Below, piece after piece: positions 23,401-35,023 of a DNA stretch of 64,000 nt. Source of the stretch: Cylindrodendrum hubeiense (Eukaryota; Ascomycota; Sordariomycetes; Hypocreales; Nectriaceae); the NCBI GenBank assembly GCA_014621425.1, contig JAANBB010000043.1, positions 1 to 64,000 on the forward strand, written 5' to 3'. A model generated the notes under the pieces. It did no database searches. It was not told where the DNA came from and saw only the letters and a program-made list of their open reading frames with translations. Position 1 is the first letter of the stretch; every line of letters starts with the position of its first letter. Position numbers and translations under genes: made by a program.

Positions 23401-25900
23401 GGTCATACTATCGGTTGGAAGGACTTGGCAGGGACTTCGGATGAGACTGAAGTGAGGCTATTATCGAAGGTTCCACCGGGCCAGTTCCATCTGCAAAAGC
23501 AATAACAGCATTGCGGAGGAGGCATGAGACATGAGCCGACCCGCGCATGCCACGGACACGCGGAAGAGGCAACATGTCAAGCCCGCGCCGGTGCTAAAAG
23601 CTGCTGTGACGATGTGCTTCGTACGACGTCGCCCGCTGGCTGCAGGAGCGCCAGTTGCGGGGATGGCATGGACTTCGGAAAGTGGGCGAGATGGAGATGA
23701 GGAGATGAGGAGATGAGGGGAGATGAGTTTCAAAAGGGATCGGCCGTCCAGCCGCTAGCCAGGAGGAGAAGTAGATCGTGTTGATGCCATTGAGACGACT
23801 GCACTTCGTACAGCGAGTAGTCTGAGGGCATCCCTGGGCTATGCCTTGCTTGGCAGTTCGGCTTCAAGGGACCTCGGTGCCAACCATGGCGCATCACCCA
23901 TGGGGAGATGGAGGCGGAACAGAATCCACATCTTGCACCACAGTCCACTGACAGCGATGCTGGGCCAGGGCAGGGCGGACGGCCGGCAGTGGAGCAATGT
24001 AGACATACGGCCCAGTGCGCGATGCAACCCCCACGCCCCAAGCTGCCCTGCTCCTTTGGGTAGCACGAGCAACGAGGAACGAGCAAACGAAGAACGGCAC
24101 TGTGACCAGAGGAGCATGGTTCAGTACTCCCGGCTGACGAAGTATGATGAAAGGGTGCACATCCGGCTGGTGTTGCATTGGTCCGTTTCCACAAGGATGT
24201 CCCTCGCGGCGCGTGCTGCATCAACGTGCTGCATCAAAGGCCAGCTTTCAAAGGCATGAATGGCATCGATAGAACCGGGTGCTTGCCGGTGTGGCAACCA
24301 AAGATCCAAGACATGCATCTGTCCATATCCTTTGTGCATTGCGGCTTGACGCAGTGTACGAAAAAGGCATCGCGACGAAGGCGACGAAGGAGAGCTTTGA
24401 ACAGGAGGATTTATGTGCGCCTCTGTCCCTTCAGGTATACGGCCGATGTTTGAGGCTAGAAACACGCCAACCCGTGTGTCCGAGCTAAGACGCCCAATGC
24501 CAGGCGGAGGTGTGCTGGACCTCCGGGACACTGCAGTGGTCTAGATTGCCATGTTGCGTGTCCCGTCTGTCGTGTCTGTCGTGTCTCAATGCTTGTTGTG
24601 TTTTTCATGCTTACCGGCGGCTGGGCACGGCATTGACACTGACAGTGTCATTGTTGTTGACATTGGCATTGACAGATTGGCTGGCACGGATTGGACGAGG
24701 ATCAACCCTCAATGGCTTTGCAAACGCCGTTGCACACGGGTCAACCGAATGCCAGAGCGAGCACACCGCCTCGCCGACCTCCCCCTTACCGAAGGAGGAT
24801 GGTTGCAATACCGGCAGCAGTGAGTTGTGGCGACCCGTGTGCGCGCGCGCGGTGGACCAGAATGCGCTGTACAGAGTAGGTCCGGAGCACCGTAGGGCAG
24901 GGCGGCAGTACGTACAGGATTTCAACGAGCGCCCGCGAGCATCAGTGGGGCTCTAGGGGATTGTGAATCAACGGCGGCCAAGGGAACTTGGGGTGGCGCG
25001 AGATGATGACGGGCGGACATGACTGTTGAATTTGCTGACAATGACCAAGGCTCAGGCGGGCAGTGCAGCCAGACGCCTGAGCGAGCGAGCCTACTCGTGG
25101 GTTCTGGGCTCGACAGTAGTGTGAGACAGTGCTTGGACACAGTGCCCAGGGCCACCGCTGTCCAGGAGACACGCACGTGGAGCGCCTGCGTCGGCCTGCG
25201 CCCGCCTGTGACAGGTTCTGAAGGGGAATTGCGGGCGGTCTGACTGGCTGCGCCGGCAATTCCCAGGCACTGTGCGGAGGAGGCCCGGAACATCCACTGG
25301 GGTCAAACACTGCAGCCGAAATTAGGCCAGTGGTGAGATGCGTTGCGGGCGGCTTCGTAGCTTGGATGAGCCAGGGCATCCTCCTGTCTCCTCTCGGCAA
25401 GGTCGTCGGCACCAGCGTCAGGGCAAGGGCAAGCGGCAAAACACAGGCTAGGGAGAGTACGGATAGTACGGGGGCTGCACTGGCTGGCTGCACGGGCGGT
25501 GGGCGGCAGGGCAAGGGCAGCGAACCATCCCATGGATCCCGAGTCCCGAAGCCCCGAGCGAACTCAGCGAGCCATGGATCGATCTGGGCGACCCCCAAAG
25601 CGGTGCAGCGGTGCAGTGGTGCTCCAGCCCGCTGTCGTCCACAGCCGACGCCCGGAACCAGTAGTCCCCAGGGCTGAGGAGCCACTGGGGCCACCGAAAG
25701 TCCACCGAAAGTCCACTGTCCGGCCACTGAACCACTGGCCGTCAGGGGCGCCAGGATCGCGCGATGGAGCCCATAAGCATGCCCTTGGCTTGTTTGGCTC
25801 CTCCGCCCCATCACCACGGGCCCCCCAAACCAGTCCCCGTGAAGCAAAAACTTCTTGTCTAACCCGTGCCAGCAAAAATTCCCTGCCACTGGCCCGCCGC
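20498..25900. other. Long gene-poor, mostly GC-rich region
   Basis: About 5.4 kb with no recognisable protein. Several long open frames exist on both strands, but they overlap each other, start mostly at non-ATG codons, have no domains and look like the by-product of high GC content. A perfect 8-bp inverted repeat with a single central base lies at 24634-24650 (TGACACTGACAGTGTCA). The region may hold distal regulatory sequence or noncoding transcripts of the gene starting at 27077. Confidence 0.4.
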
Positions 25901-27076
25901 ACAACGACGCGTTCCATAATTCCCGATTTTTTTCTCCTTCTCGCTGCGCGGGGCCCAGTTTTTACCCGCTCCTTGCTCGGCAAATACCCACGATTTTCCT
26001 TGGCCCTGTCTAATTACGGACGGCCCCCATCCCGCGTCTTTGTCGTCGTTGGCCCCAACCAGGCTGTTCTTGCCTGTTGTTGCTGCTTTGTTGCTGCTTT
26101 TGGCCCAGCCGGTACTTGTTGGCCGGCTCGACTCATTGATTTGCAAGGGCTTATTAACTCCCAGGCGACAGCGACGAGGCGAGCTCCTTCTTCGGCTCCC
26201 TCCTCACCCTTCAATTTATTCCCTCTCCCACCCGCTCTTGTTTACAACGCGCACTTATTTACACTGACCCCTTTCGCCTCACCTTACGCCCACGCTCACA
26301 CTCAGACCTGCATCAACGCATCAACGCACACGCAAGGCCATTACACGTGCCGCCGACGATCACCGCCTTCCCGTCCCCATCCTCAAGCCATCTCTTGGCT
26401 GCCAAGGCTTCCCTGTCTCGCCCGCACCGTAACCAAGCGGGACGTCATCTGGAAGACCGCCAAGCCGGTGCTGCCACCCACCACATCATCGTCCACGCCC
26501 ACACCCACGCCCACACACCCACTGCACCCGCAGGAAACCCACTTCGAGTAACCCACCCGCCGCGACCCGTGTAACCGGACCCTGCGAGTCGAGACAGTCG
26601 CCTGGCCGTCCTGCTCTCCCTCCAACTCCTAAAAGGCCCGCGTTTGGCTCTATCCTGACTTCGGCCCCATCTTCTCTACTTGAGCTTTCGCCCGCCCTCG
26701 AAGCTCCTCCGTCCACCACCACCTACGTACATTCCTGTTGATCATGTTTGTCGTCCCGGAATTATAGCACCTCGGTCCTCAGGGACACATACTGCAGTGC
26801 ACGATCAGACATTGACGTTGCCTGCCAGACGCCGTTCTCTCGAACTCGCGCACACCAGAACACGCTCATCAGCGCGACCCATTTCGCCCTCTACAGCCCT
26901 CCACAACTTACCCGCCACCTCAAGTTATTTCACTGGACACCTATCTGGCCGACTCCTGTTTCTACGACGACTCTCAATTCAGACTGGCTTGCTCCCGCCA
27001 GCCCGAATCTCCAGCCTTGATCCCTGCCCCCTCAGCTCATATATCTCAAATCCCTCGAAACACCCCCACCACTACC
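25901..27076 (+). promoter_or_regulatory. Pyrimidine-rich promoter and probable long 5' leader
   Basis: From about 25900 the plus strand becomes strongly C/T-rich with CCCACCACC, CTCTCCC and CCTTCCC runs up to the ATG at 27077, which sits in a strong context (ACTACCATGCC). Such tracts are common in promoters and leaders of well-expressed filamentous fungal genes. Short upstream open frames are likely. The start of transcription cannot be placed from sequence alone. Confidence 0.5.
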
Positions 27077-29233
27077 ATGCCTGCCAACATGACCACCACA
27101 TCCAACCCCGATACCCTCTGGGCCACACACGGTTCAGAAGAGTGCGAAGAAACCGACGAACCCCCTGAGCTACGCTTCCAGCGCCATCTTGATTCCAACA
27201 AGTTCCAAAGGACCACCATTCGACGTCCTAATGAGAACTCCTCCTTGCTTACCAAGGCTATCATGGGACACTCAGATGATGAAATTCAGGGCTACACTCA
27301 CGAAGTCGCCCGCCCTATCTTGACCAACACCCATCGCCGCCGTTCCCTCGCCAGTAACATCAGCATCGCCTCCACTGCCGACCTGACAAGCGACACCGGG
27401 CTCACGAGCCCTTCGCGACCCAACACCCCAAGCCCCCCTCTCCCCGAGATGACAATTTTGCGTCTTGACGATGCTCCCATCGAATCCAAACACATCTCTC
27501 TTCTCGGAGCTGCAGTCAGACTCCAGGGCCAACCCAACCCGGCTGCCCAGGCCCCTCGCAAGCGAAGCATTCAGTTTGCCTGTGGAGGTAAGCCTCTGGT
27601 TCCAGAGGCTCTTCGCTCTCAACCCATGGTCAAGACTCCTTCGGCCCAGGAAGCCCCCCGTCGGTCATGCATCAAGTTTGCTTGCCCGGCTCGACCCGCC
27701 TCTACCCAGAACACACCCCCACGACGCATCGACTCGCAGATGAGCCAAGTATCTCGCAACACTAAGCCCGAGTCTCCATCAACCCCCAAGAGGACCTCGG
27801 CGCTTTCTGCTGCCATCTCATCTACGCCTCGTCAGACCACTCCCCGGAGGCCTTCCATGGCACGCCCAAAGTTCCTCCGAGCCAATTCTCGAGAGCTTTC
27901 CAATGACGGATCTCACTTCCATGAGTTTGCAAGTGGAACAGCTCGCGAAGACGACTGGATTCGACAAGATATCCCTGCCCCAAGGAAGAAGCTCACGATT
28001 GACGACACTCTCACCAAGGAGAACCAGATTCGTCGGTTAGCTACTGAAGCCGAGGAAGAGGCAGAGGAGGAAGAAAACGAGCTCAACAATGACGAGTACG
28101 CTGTCGACGATGAGGATGATGATGAAGACGAGGATGAGCTCGACGAACTCGAAGCCGAGTTGGATGACGAGGACGATGAGAATGACGATGACTCTGATGG
28201 CTATCACACCGACGAGGAGACTGGCTTTGCCGATTCCGACGATGACGATGATGATGACGACAACATGACTCTTTGGACTCCCAGCCAGAAGTCGGTCATT
28301 CATGGCTCTTCGGCCCCAACAGCTCGACGACTCTCCATCCAGGAACAACAATCGGACTCGTCCATCGCGAGCCAACGCAGCCATCCCCACACCCGTCGTG
28401 AAAAAGCCAGACGTATCAAGTCCCGGGACGGAACACCAGATCTCCCTGACAGCACCGATTTCGTTTGCGGAACCCTCGATGAGGATAGGCCTCTCGAGGA
28501 AGCCTACATGTCCTGCCTCGCGGCTCGCCGAAATGAAAAGTTGCGCATGATCCCTCAGGATATTGACCCTAGCTTCCCCGCTTCGGAGCCCGAGGAGGAA
28601 AATGACGGCGAGATCTTTAATCCCGTCCACCACGAGAGTGACGTGGATGACTGGCTACATGGCAAGATGGAGGATATTCATCATGAGCTTGATCGACCTC
28701 GCAGAAGGAGAAAGAGCAACGTTTCCCCTAAGCGCTTCCGCTCGCCTCCTCCTAAACGCCATCATTCTCCTCCTCCACCCAAGGCTCGTGGCCGATCACC
28801 AAAGCCCTTGTTCGACCGTCCCTCTCCTCGGAAGACGAGATCACCTGGCCGGGCCGGAAAGCTCACAATCACACCTCTTGGTTCACCCCGATGCGGCCAG
28901 GTCAAGTTCAACCTCGCTGGTCGCCCCGGTCTGACTCATACCAAGTCCCTGCCTCGAGCTGGTGTCATGTTCCTCCTCAAGCATGGCCGCCACCACAAGG
29001 GCAACCAAGATCAAGATTTCCATGTCCGTGGCGCTATCGACATCGTCAAGGGCTTGGAGAGCAAGCGCCAGCGCCGCAAGGAGAAGTTCCACCAAAAGTA
29101 CTGCAACCGCGCCCGACGCGGACAACTGCCCGAGCGCCGACCGATGCCGGGACGAGGCGCCGAACGCATGAAAGAACTGGGCCTCCTCATGGCTGGTAAG
29201 AAGGATCAGGGCAACTATGTTCTATCCGTCTAA
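27077..29233 (+). CDS. DUF2457-like acidic/basic nuclear-type protein, 718 aa
   Basis: A single uninterrupted exon. The ATG at 27077 was taken because the longer frame begins at a TTG. The protein is mostly disordered: a Ser/Pro-rich N-terminal half with repeated short motifs (RSIQFACGG and RSCIKFACP), a very acidic stretch (about residues 335-400, long Asp/Glu runs), a conserved-looking block (GTPDLPDSTDFVCGTLDEDR, IPQDIDPSFP), a Pro/Arg-rich section (SPPPKRHHSPPPP) and a basic C-terminus (ESKRQRRKEKFHQKYCNRARRG). The block with DFVCGTLDEDRPLE fits the fungal DUF2457 family, whose function is unknown. Basic clusters suggest nuclear location (inference). The family name is from memory and moderately certain. 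Confidence 0.82.
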   Translation: MPANMTTTSNPDTLWATHGSEECEETDEPPELRFQRHLDSNKFQRTTIRRPNENSSLLTKAIMGHSDDEIQGYTHEVARPILTNTHRRRSLASNISIASTADLTSDTGLTSPSRPNTPSPPLPEMTILRLDDAPIESKHISLLGAAVRLQGQPNPAAQAPRKRSIQFACGGKPLVPEALRSQPMVKTPSAQEAPRRSCIKFACPARPASTQNTPPRRIDSQMSQVSRNTKPESPSTPKRTSALSAAISSTPRQTTPRRPSMARPKFLRANSRELSNDGSHFHEFASGTAREDDWIRQDIPAPRKKLTIDDTLTKENQIRRLATEAEEEAEEEENELNNDEYAVDDEDDDEDEDELDELEAELDDEDDENDDDSDGYHTDEETGFADSDDDDDDDDNMTLWTPSQKSVIHGSSAPTARRLSIQEQQSDSSIASQRSHPHTRREKARRIKSRDGTPDLPDSTDFVCGTLDEDRPLEEAYMSCLAARRNEKLRMIPQDIDPSFPASEPEEENDGEIFNPVHHESDVDDWLHGKMEDIHHELDRPRRRRKSNVSPKRFRSPPPKRHHSPPPPKARGRSPKPLFDRPSPRKTRSPGRAGKLTITPLGSPRCGQVKFNLAGRPGLTHTKSLPRAGVMFLLKHGRHHKGNQDQDFHVRGAIDIVKGLESKRQRRKEKFHQKYCNRARRGQLPERRPMPGRGAERMKELGLLMAGKKDQGNYVLSV
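28040..28265 (+). repeat. GAN-rich low-complexity tract encoding Asp/Glu runs
   Basis: Within the DUF2457-like gene, codons GAG, GAA, GAC and GAT dominate in imperfect short repeats (for example GATGACGATGATGATGACGAC at 28238-28258). It is a coding microsatellite-like segment that could vary in length between strains. Confidence 0.7.
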
Positions 29234-30185
29234 ACCACATTTCATCCATTCATTTCCACAAAATGGAGCGACGAGCAATTTTTTCTCCGTGGGGTTTTGC
29301 CATGGCAGCACTTGGCATCACATAATGCTTTAACTTGATGACATTTCATTCACCTTTTCACATTTTTTATTACTTTGGCCTTTTTTACGAACTCATTCTA
29401 CTGTACCTATTGAGCACCGGGATGGTGCCAAGCATACATGAGGCGTTGGTGTATATTTTACTTTGTATTTGCATTGGGAGGGCGGTCGGAACAAACATTC
29501 GCTGTTGACACAGGAAAGCCTGTTTAAAATTGTTTGGATACCCCTGACAAGGCATTGGGAATCATGAACTTCCCACTTGGCGTTGGATGAAAGGAAGGCA
29601 CATAACGACACATTAGATATCAATTTACGACCCCATAACATTCCTTGATGAAGCCATGGTGGCATATATGTGACTTACAGAGAGAAGGACGCGATATTAG
29701 TCCTGATCCTACGACCCTTCCAAAGCGGCAGTAAACAGAAAGCAGGAAAACGGAAAATGCCCATTCAGCACGCTCGGGTTTCTTTTCCGGGAAGCCGAAG
29801 TCATGCAGGATGAAGCCTCAAGAGTGTTGGCGTTCGATCAACAGAAACTTGTGGACCCGGAATTCTGTCAAATGCACTTGAAATACGAAAGCTTGACATG
29901 CAATAAGATAAACCGGTTAATCAATAAGCATAAGACTCCTAATCAAGCGTTCCGATGTCTCGATGGTGTGTTCCAAGGACAGCGTGACAGGCCACGTATT
30001 TGTGCCTGAAATACAAGGCCCCACACAGCGTCACCCTTTCTGCCAGCTTTCTACCTGGGCTATGAACGTCTCCCGATCTACCAGCTCACACCCATCGACG
30101 CCAGCGATAACGACTCCAAATACCAACTACCAGACCGCAAACCGCGTTCGATTCGATTTAATACCCTATTAATACATTGCCCATC
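29234..30185. other. 3' region and SAR1 promoter
   Basis: After the stop at 29233 comes AT-rich probable 3' untranslated sequence (TTTTTTCTCCG, TTTTTTATTAC). From about 29750 onward lies the promoter of SAR1, including a pyrimidine-rich stretch CACCCTTTCTGCCAGC near 30030. No additional gene is supported. Confidence 0.5.
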
Positions 30186-31061
<876 letters not shown>

Positions 31062-31854
31062 AGGGAGATACGGAGATACGGAGGAGAGAGCTGCCGAGAG
31101 CTATACCAGTTTGGAGGATTGAGGATTGAGGATCGGGAGGGATGTGTGGTCACCCGCTGTTTATGAGGTTCAGACTTCTTCTCTTTTAGGCGAACTTTTG
31201 GTCGTGCAAATTCTACAATACCATGTACCACGATAATAGCCGAGATGTCCGCTGGAGAGTGCCCCCTTAGGGTTTTTTTCGGGCCAAGGTGCTTAACTGG
31301 GAAGCCGACGCAGGGACCTTTCTTGATGCCGGGTGGACAGATTCTGGGGTCATGACCAGGACGACAGAATGTTGGGGAAGGGCACGGAACTGCACACATG
31401 ATCTATTCGAATAGACAAGTCATCGGTGATGGATAAACCTCCCTGAGCCACTCGTCAGCATGACCAAGGTCAGCATTGCCATCGTCGTATGCTTGAAGTT
31501 GCATTCTGGCCATTCGGAATCCTGGAGTCTATGAGCGAACCGCCTCGGCTCCGCCCAGATGAGCCGCCAAAGTTGCCGGCCGGGCCCTATTGGCCGGGGG
31601 CGTGAACCACTGTACCATCGCACTGTACCACTGCACCTATTTCCGCCACTAAAGGTACTTTACCCCAACGAAAAGCGACGTCATCCCACTCTGGCACGTT
31701 GTCGCATCACGGGGCAACCCAACCCAGGCTCGCAGCTCCGATTGAGACAACCTTTATTTTCGATCCGTCGCCGCTGCTTATTCTCGGCCATCTTCTTCGC
31801 TCTCTGCTCGAATTCTCGACATGGAGAAGGGAGGCCGCACCTAATTCCGCCATC
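31062..31854. other. Spacer with promoter of the patatin-like gene
   Basis: The left part is the SAR1 3' region (direct repeats of GGAGATACGGAG near 31063). The right part, from about 31550, is pyrimidine-richer and leads to the ATG at 31855. No extra gene was seen. Confidence 0.5.
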
Positions 31855-34188
31855 ATGTCGCAGCCGTACATGTCTTTGTTCCCTCGCGATCCGGACTACG
31901 GCTTTCCACCCGAGTCCTTTGAACCGTCGAAGCTGCCGGACGGTGACCACGACTTCGTCAATGCGCGCGACCTCGAAGCGTTCGAGAAGGCCCTACAAGC
32001 TCCGGATCCTCTGCAGAGCCCGACCGACGAGACGGGATCCCGATCGCCACGCAGCCCCAGCACCTCCAGCCTGACCAAGAGGCCTTCCCAGGCAGAATCC
32101 GGCCTCGAGAACGATGTTGCCGCCGTGGCAGCTGCCGCAAACGCCGCATCAGGGGACTTACCCATCCCGCATACCCCGAGCCAGGGAACCTTCATCACTG
32201 CCCAGAATGACTGGGCACCTGTGAATCCGAAACCCCATCGCAGCAAGCGGGGTCATAAGAAACAGAAGAAGTACAAGAAGAATGCCGGGGAGGGGAAAGG
32301 TGCCATCGAGGGCCTGCTGGGCACCCGAACCAAGGACGAAACGCGCGAGGGATACCTATACCGGGTCTTGAAATGGCCCCTGTTGTTCTTTGTCGTTACG
32401 TGGCTTGCTGGCCTGGCGATGGCGTATCTGTCAACGAGGCTGTACATCTGGGTCTTTGAACACTTCTTCACATGGCGGGGCCAGCGACAGCGACTCCGAA
32501 CGAGCATGCGAAATACGTCTCATTACCGTGACTGGGTGGGTGCCGCAAAGGAGTTGGACGGCTACCTAGGACGCCAAACCTGGAAGGAGGAGAACGATTA
32601 CGCATACTACGATTCGAGTACGGTACGCAAAGTGTGGGATCAGATGAGAAAGACGAGAGCACTCGCAGAGGCCCAAGAAAGCAAAGGCAAGAATGGCGAT
32701 GGAGGAAAGGCCATTGATGATCTGAGGGCCTTGATCGAAGCTTGCGTCAAGAATAACTTCGTTGGCGTTGAAAACGCGAGGCTGTATAGCCAGACCTACT
32801 ATGGAACGAAGAACCTGGTACAGAACTTCCTCGATGAGGGTGAGTTGACTTCCCTACCAATATATGAAATGGCCAGACTAACACTGGCGACAGTGGAAAA
32901 GAGTTTGAAGCTCCTAATTAAGACACCGCAGCTTGAGATGGAACAAAAGCGAGTTCTATTCAAACACGTTTACGCAAACTACGGACGAACAGCTCTGTGC
33001 CTCTCTGGAGGTGCAGCATTTGCATACTATCACATTGGAGTTGTCAAAGCGCTCCTGGACGAGGATCTCCTACCCGATGTCATTACTGGAACTAGCGGCG
33101 GCGCTCTGGTCGCTGCCCTGGCTGCTACCCGCACCAACGATGAGTTGAAGGAGCTTCTGGTCCCGGCTTTGGCAGAACGAATCAACGCCTGCAGCGAGTC
33201 CTTTACCGTCTGGGTTCCTCGGTGGTGGAAGACCGGAGCTCGATTCGACTCTGTGGACTGGGCGCATCGGTGTAGTTGGTGGACCCGGGGTTCAATGACC
33301 TTCAAGGAGGCATACGAACGAACCGGGCGTATCCTCAATGTGACCTGCGTACCGGCAGACCCACATTCGCCTACGATTCTGTGCAACTATCTGACGAGCC
33401 CCGATTGTGTCATCTGGTCGGCTGTGTTGGCGTCGGCGGCGGTCCCCGGCATCCTGAACCCCGTGGTCCTGATGATGAAGACGCGAGATGGGACGTTGGT
33501 GCCGTACTCGTTTGGCCACAAGTGGAAGGATGGCAGCTTGCGAACCGACATTCCTATCAAGGCTCTCAACACGCAGTTCAATGTCAATTTCACCATTGTC
33601 AGCCAGACCAACCCGCACATCAACCTTTTCTTCTTCTCGTCTCGGGGGTCGGTAGGCCACCCGGTGACGCACCGAAAGGGCCGAGGATGGCGAGGCGGTT
33701 ATCTCATGTCAGCTTTTGAGCACTACCTTAAACTGGATATGAACAAGTGGCTCAAGTTTATTCGGCACGCAGAGCTGCTGCCGCGACCGCTGGGACAGGA
33801 CTGGAGTCAGTTGTGGCTGCAGCAATTCAGCGGGACGGTCACTATCTGGCCCAAGTCGATCCTGTCTGACTTTTGGCATATCTTGTCTGACCCAGAGCCT
33901 CCCCGGCTGGCACGAATGATCAACGAGGGACGCCAGAGCGCGTTCCCGAAGCTCAAGTTTGTGGCCAATCGGCTCAAGTTGGAGCGGCTGGTTGAGCAGG
34001 GGCGTCGAGAGTCTCGACCATGGGCGCGCAGAGGCAGTCTTCAGACGATTATGAGCGATGATGACCTCCGGAGCCTATTGGTGGGTGAGATTGGGAACGG
34101 AGTGACTACGGAGGAGGAGACAACGGATGTGGAGGACGTGAACGGGATGGGACTAGGGATGACGTCGCTGGATGACAAGAGCGACTGA
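31855..34188 (+). CDS. Patatin-like phospholipase domain protein, 777 aa
   Basis: A single-exon lipid acyl hydrolase of the fungal patatin-like (Tgl3/4/5-related) group. The frame upstream opens at TTG, so the ATG at 31855 (MSQPYMSLFPRDP) was chosen. The N-terminal 170 residues are Ser/Pro-rich and probably disordered. A hydrophobic segment at about 173-203 (LLFFVVTWLAGLAMAYL) should anchor it to ER or lipid-droplet membrane. The patatin domain carries the oxyanion-hole glycines (CLSGGAAFAYYHIG), the nucleophile elbow GTSGG (about residues 412-416) and the catalytic Asp in KDGSLRTDIP (about 559), so both members of the Ser-Asp dyad are present. The C-terminus is acidic. Likely substrates are triacylglycerols or phospholipids; this is family inference. 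Confidence 0.92.
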   Translation: MSQPYMSLFPRDPDYGFPPESFEPSKLPDGDHDFVNARDLEAFEKALQAPDPLQSPTDETGSRSPRSPSTSSLTKRPSQAESGLENDVAAVAAAANAASGDLPIPHTPSQGTFITAQNDWAPVNPKPHRSKRGHKKQKKYKKNAGEGKGAIEGLLGTRTKDETREGYLYRVLKWPLLFFVVTWLAGLAMAYLSTRLYIWVFEHFFTWRGQRQRLRTSMRNTSHYRDWVGAAKELDGYLGRQTWKEENDYAYYDSSTVRKVWDQMRKTRALAEAQESKGKNGDGGKAIDDLRALIEACVKNNFVGVENARLYSQTYYGTKNLVQNFLDEGELTSLPIYEMARLTLATVEKSLKLLIKTPQLEMEQKRVLFKHVYANYGRTALCLSGGAAFAYYHIGVVKALLDEDLLPDVITGTSGGALVAALAATRTNDELKELLVPALAERINACSESFTVWVPRWWKTGARFDSVDWAHRCSWWTRGSMTFKEAYERTGRILNVTCVPADPHSPTILCNYLTSPDCVIWSAVLASAAVPGILNPVVLMMKTRDGTLVPYSFGHKWKDGSLRTDIPIKALNTQFNVNFTIVSQTNPHINLFFFSSRGSVGHPVTHRKGRGWRGGYLMSAFEHYLKLDMNKWLKFIRHAELLPRPLGQDWSQLWLQQFSGTVTIWPKSILSDFWHILSDPEPPRLARMINEGRQSAFPKLKFVANRLKLERLVEQGRRESRPWARRGSLQTIMSDDDLRSLLVGEIGNGVTTEEETTDVEDVNGMGLGMTSLDDKSD

Positions 34189-35023
34189 TTTAGCTAGTAG
34201 TGAATGCTTCAAGGCGATCACCATTGTTGGTTGATCTCGAAGTAACCAGCAGTGTAACATGTTTGGCGTTGGATGGAGTCATGAGATGGATCAATCATTC
34301 GGACTTGGGCCTGGGACTCGGGCATTGGAACACAAGGCATCGGGACATTGGGTAACAAAGGAGGCCGGCGGGATATTTAGGGGCTTGTGAGACATTGTGA
34401 GATTTTTAACTTTACTTTAGACGATCCTTTGTTATTACAATGGTGATATTGGTGATGAGTTAATTTGCCACGGCTCGTGAGTTGCACATGGAGGCGTATT
34501 CAAAATGGAGAAACGGATAGAACTCGTAGGAAGAGTACAAAGCCGCACAGAATAGGTAGGTGGGTGGCCAGTAACAGGCGCTGTAGTCGCTGGCAGTCGC
34601 TGGCAGTTGCTGACAGGTGGCCATCAGGCGTCGGCAGATCGGTGCTCAGACACCCCGACGTGGCACGTCACAGGGCTGAAGCCAGGTGGACAGGCGCTAA
34701 AGCTAAAACCCGCTGGCCGCTGAGAACACGGTGGCGCGTAGCGGGAAGCTGCGCCGACAATGGTGCCCAGCGCCCGGCGGGGGGATGGACAGATAATCCG
34801 ACCACCCGGCGAAACGGCTGCCAACGGGCTGCGTGGCCGTAACATTTTCAGGACACTCTACACCAAATCGAGCTGTGACGGTACAACTGTACTCCTTCGT
34901 GCACTTCCGCAACCCACGCTCCCGCCCACCAGAGGATTCAGGACAACACACTCTTTTGATTTTACTTAATTAATTTTCTGCCTGGTTTCCTGCGAGCGGC
35001 CCTGAGCTCCTCCAATTGTCAAG
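34189..35023. other. Spacer with SEC63 promoter
   Basis: Non-coding as far as I can see. CTGGCAGTCGCTGGCAGT forms a short direct repeat near 34590. The AT-rich stretch just before 35023 (TTTTACTTAATTAATTTTC) plus GAGCTCCTCCAATTGTCAAG is the immediate SEC63 leader. Confidence 0.5.

Noticed and set aside
24942..25904. 320-codon minus-strand frame
   Set aside because: Biased composition, no domain, and it overlaps an equally long frame on the other strand.
25499..26551. 350-codon plus-strand frame
   Set aside because: C/T-rich upstream sequence of the DUF2457-like gene; the product is low-complexity with no family features.
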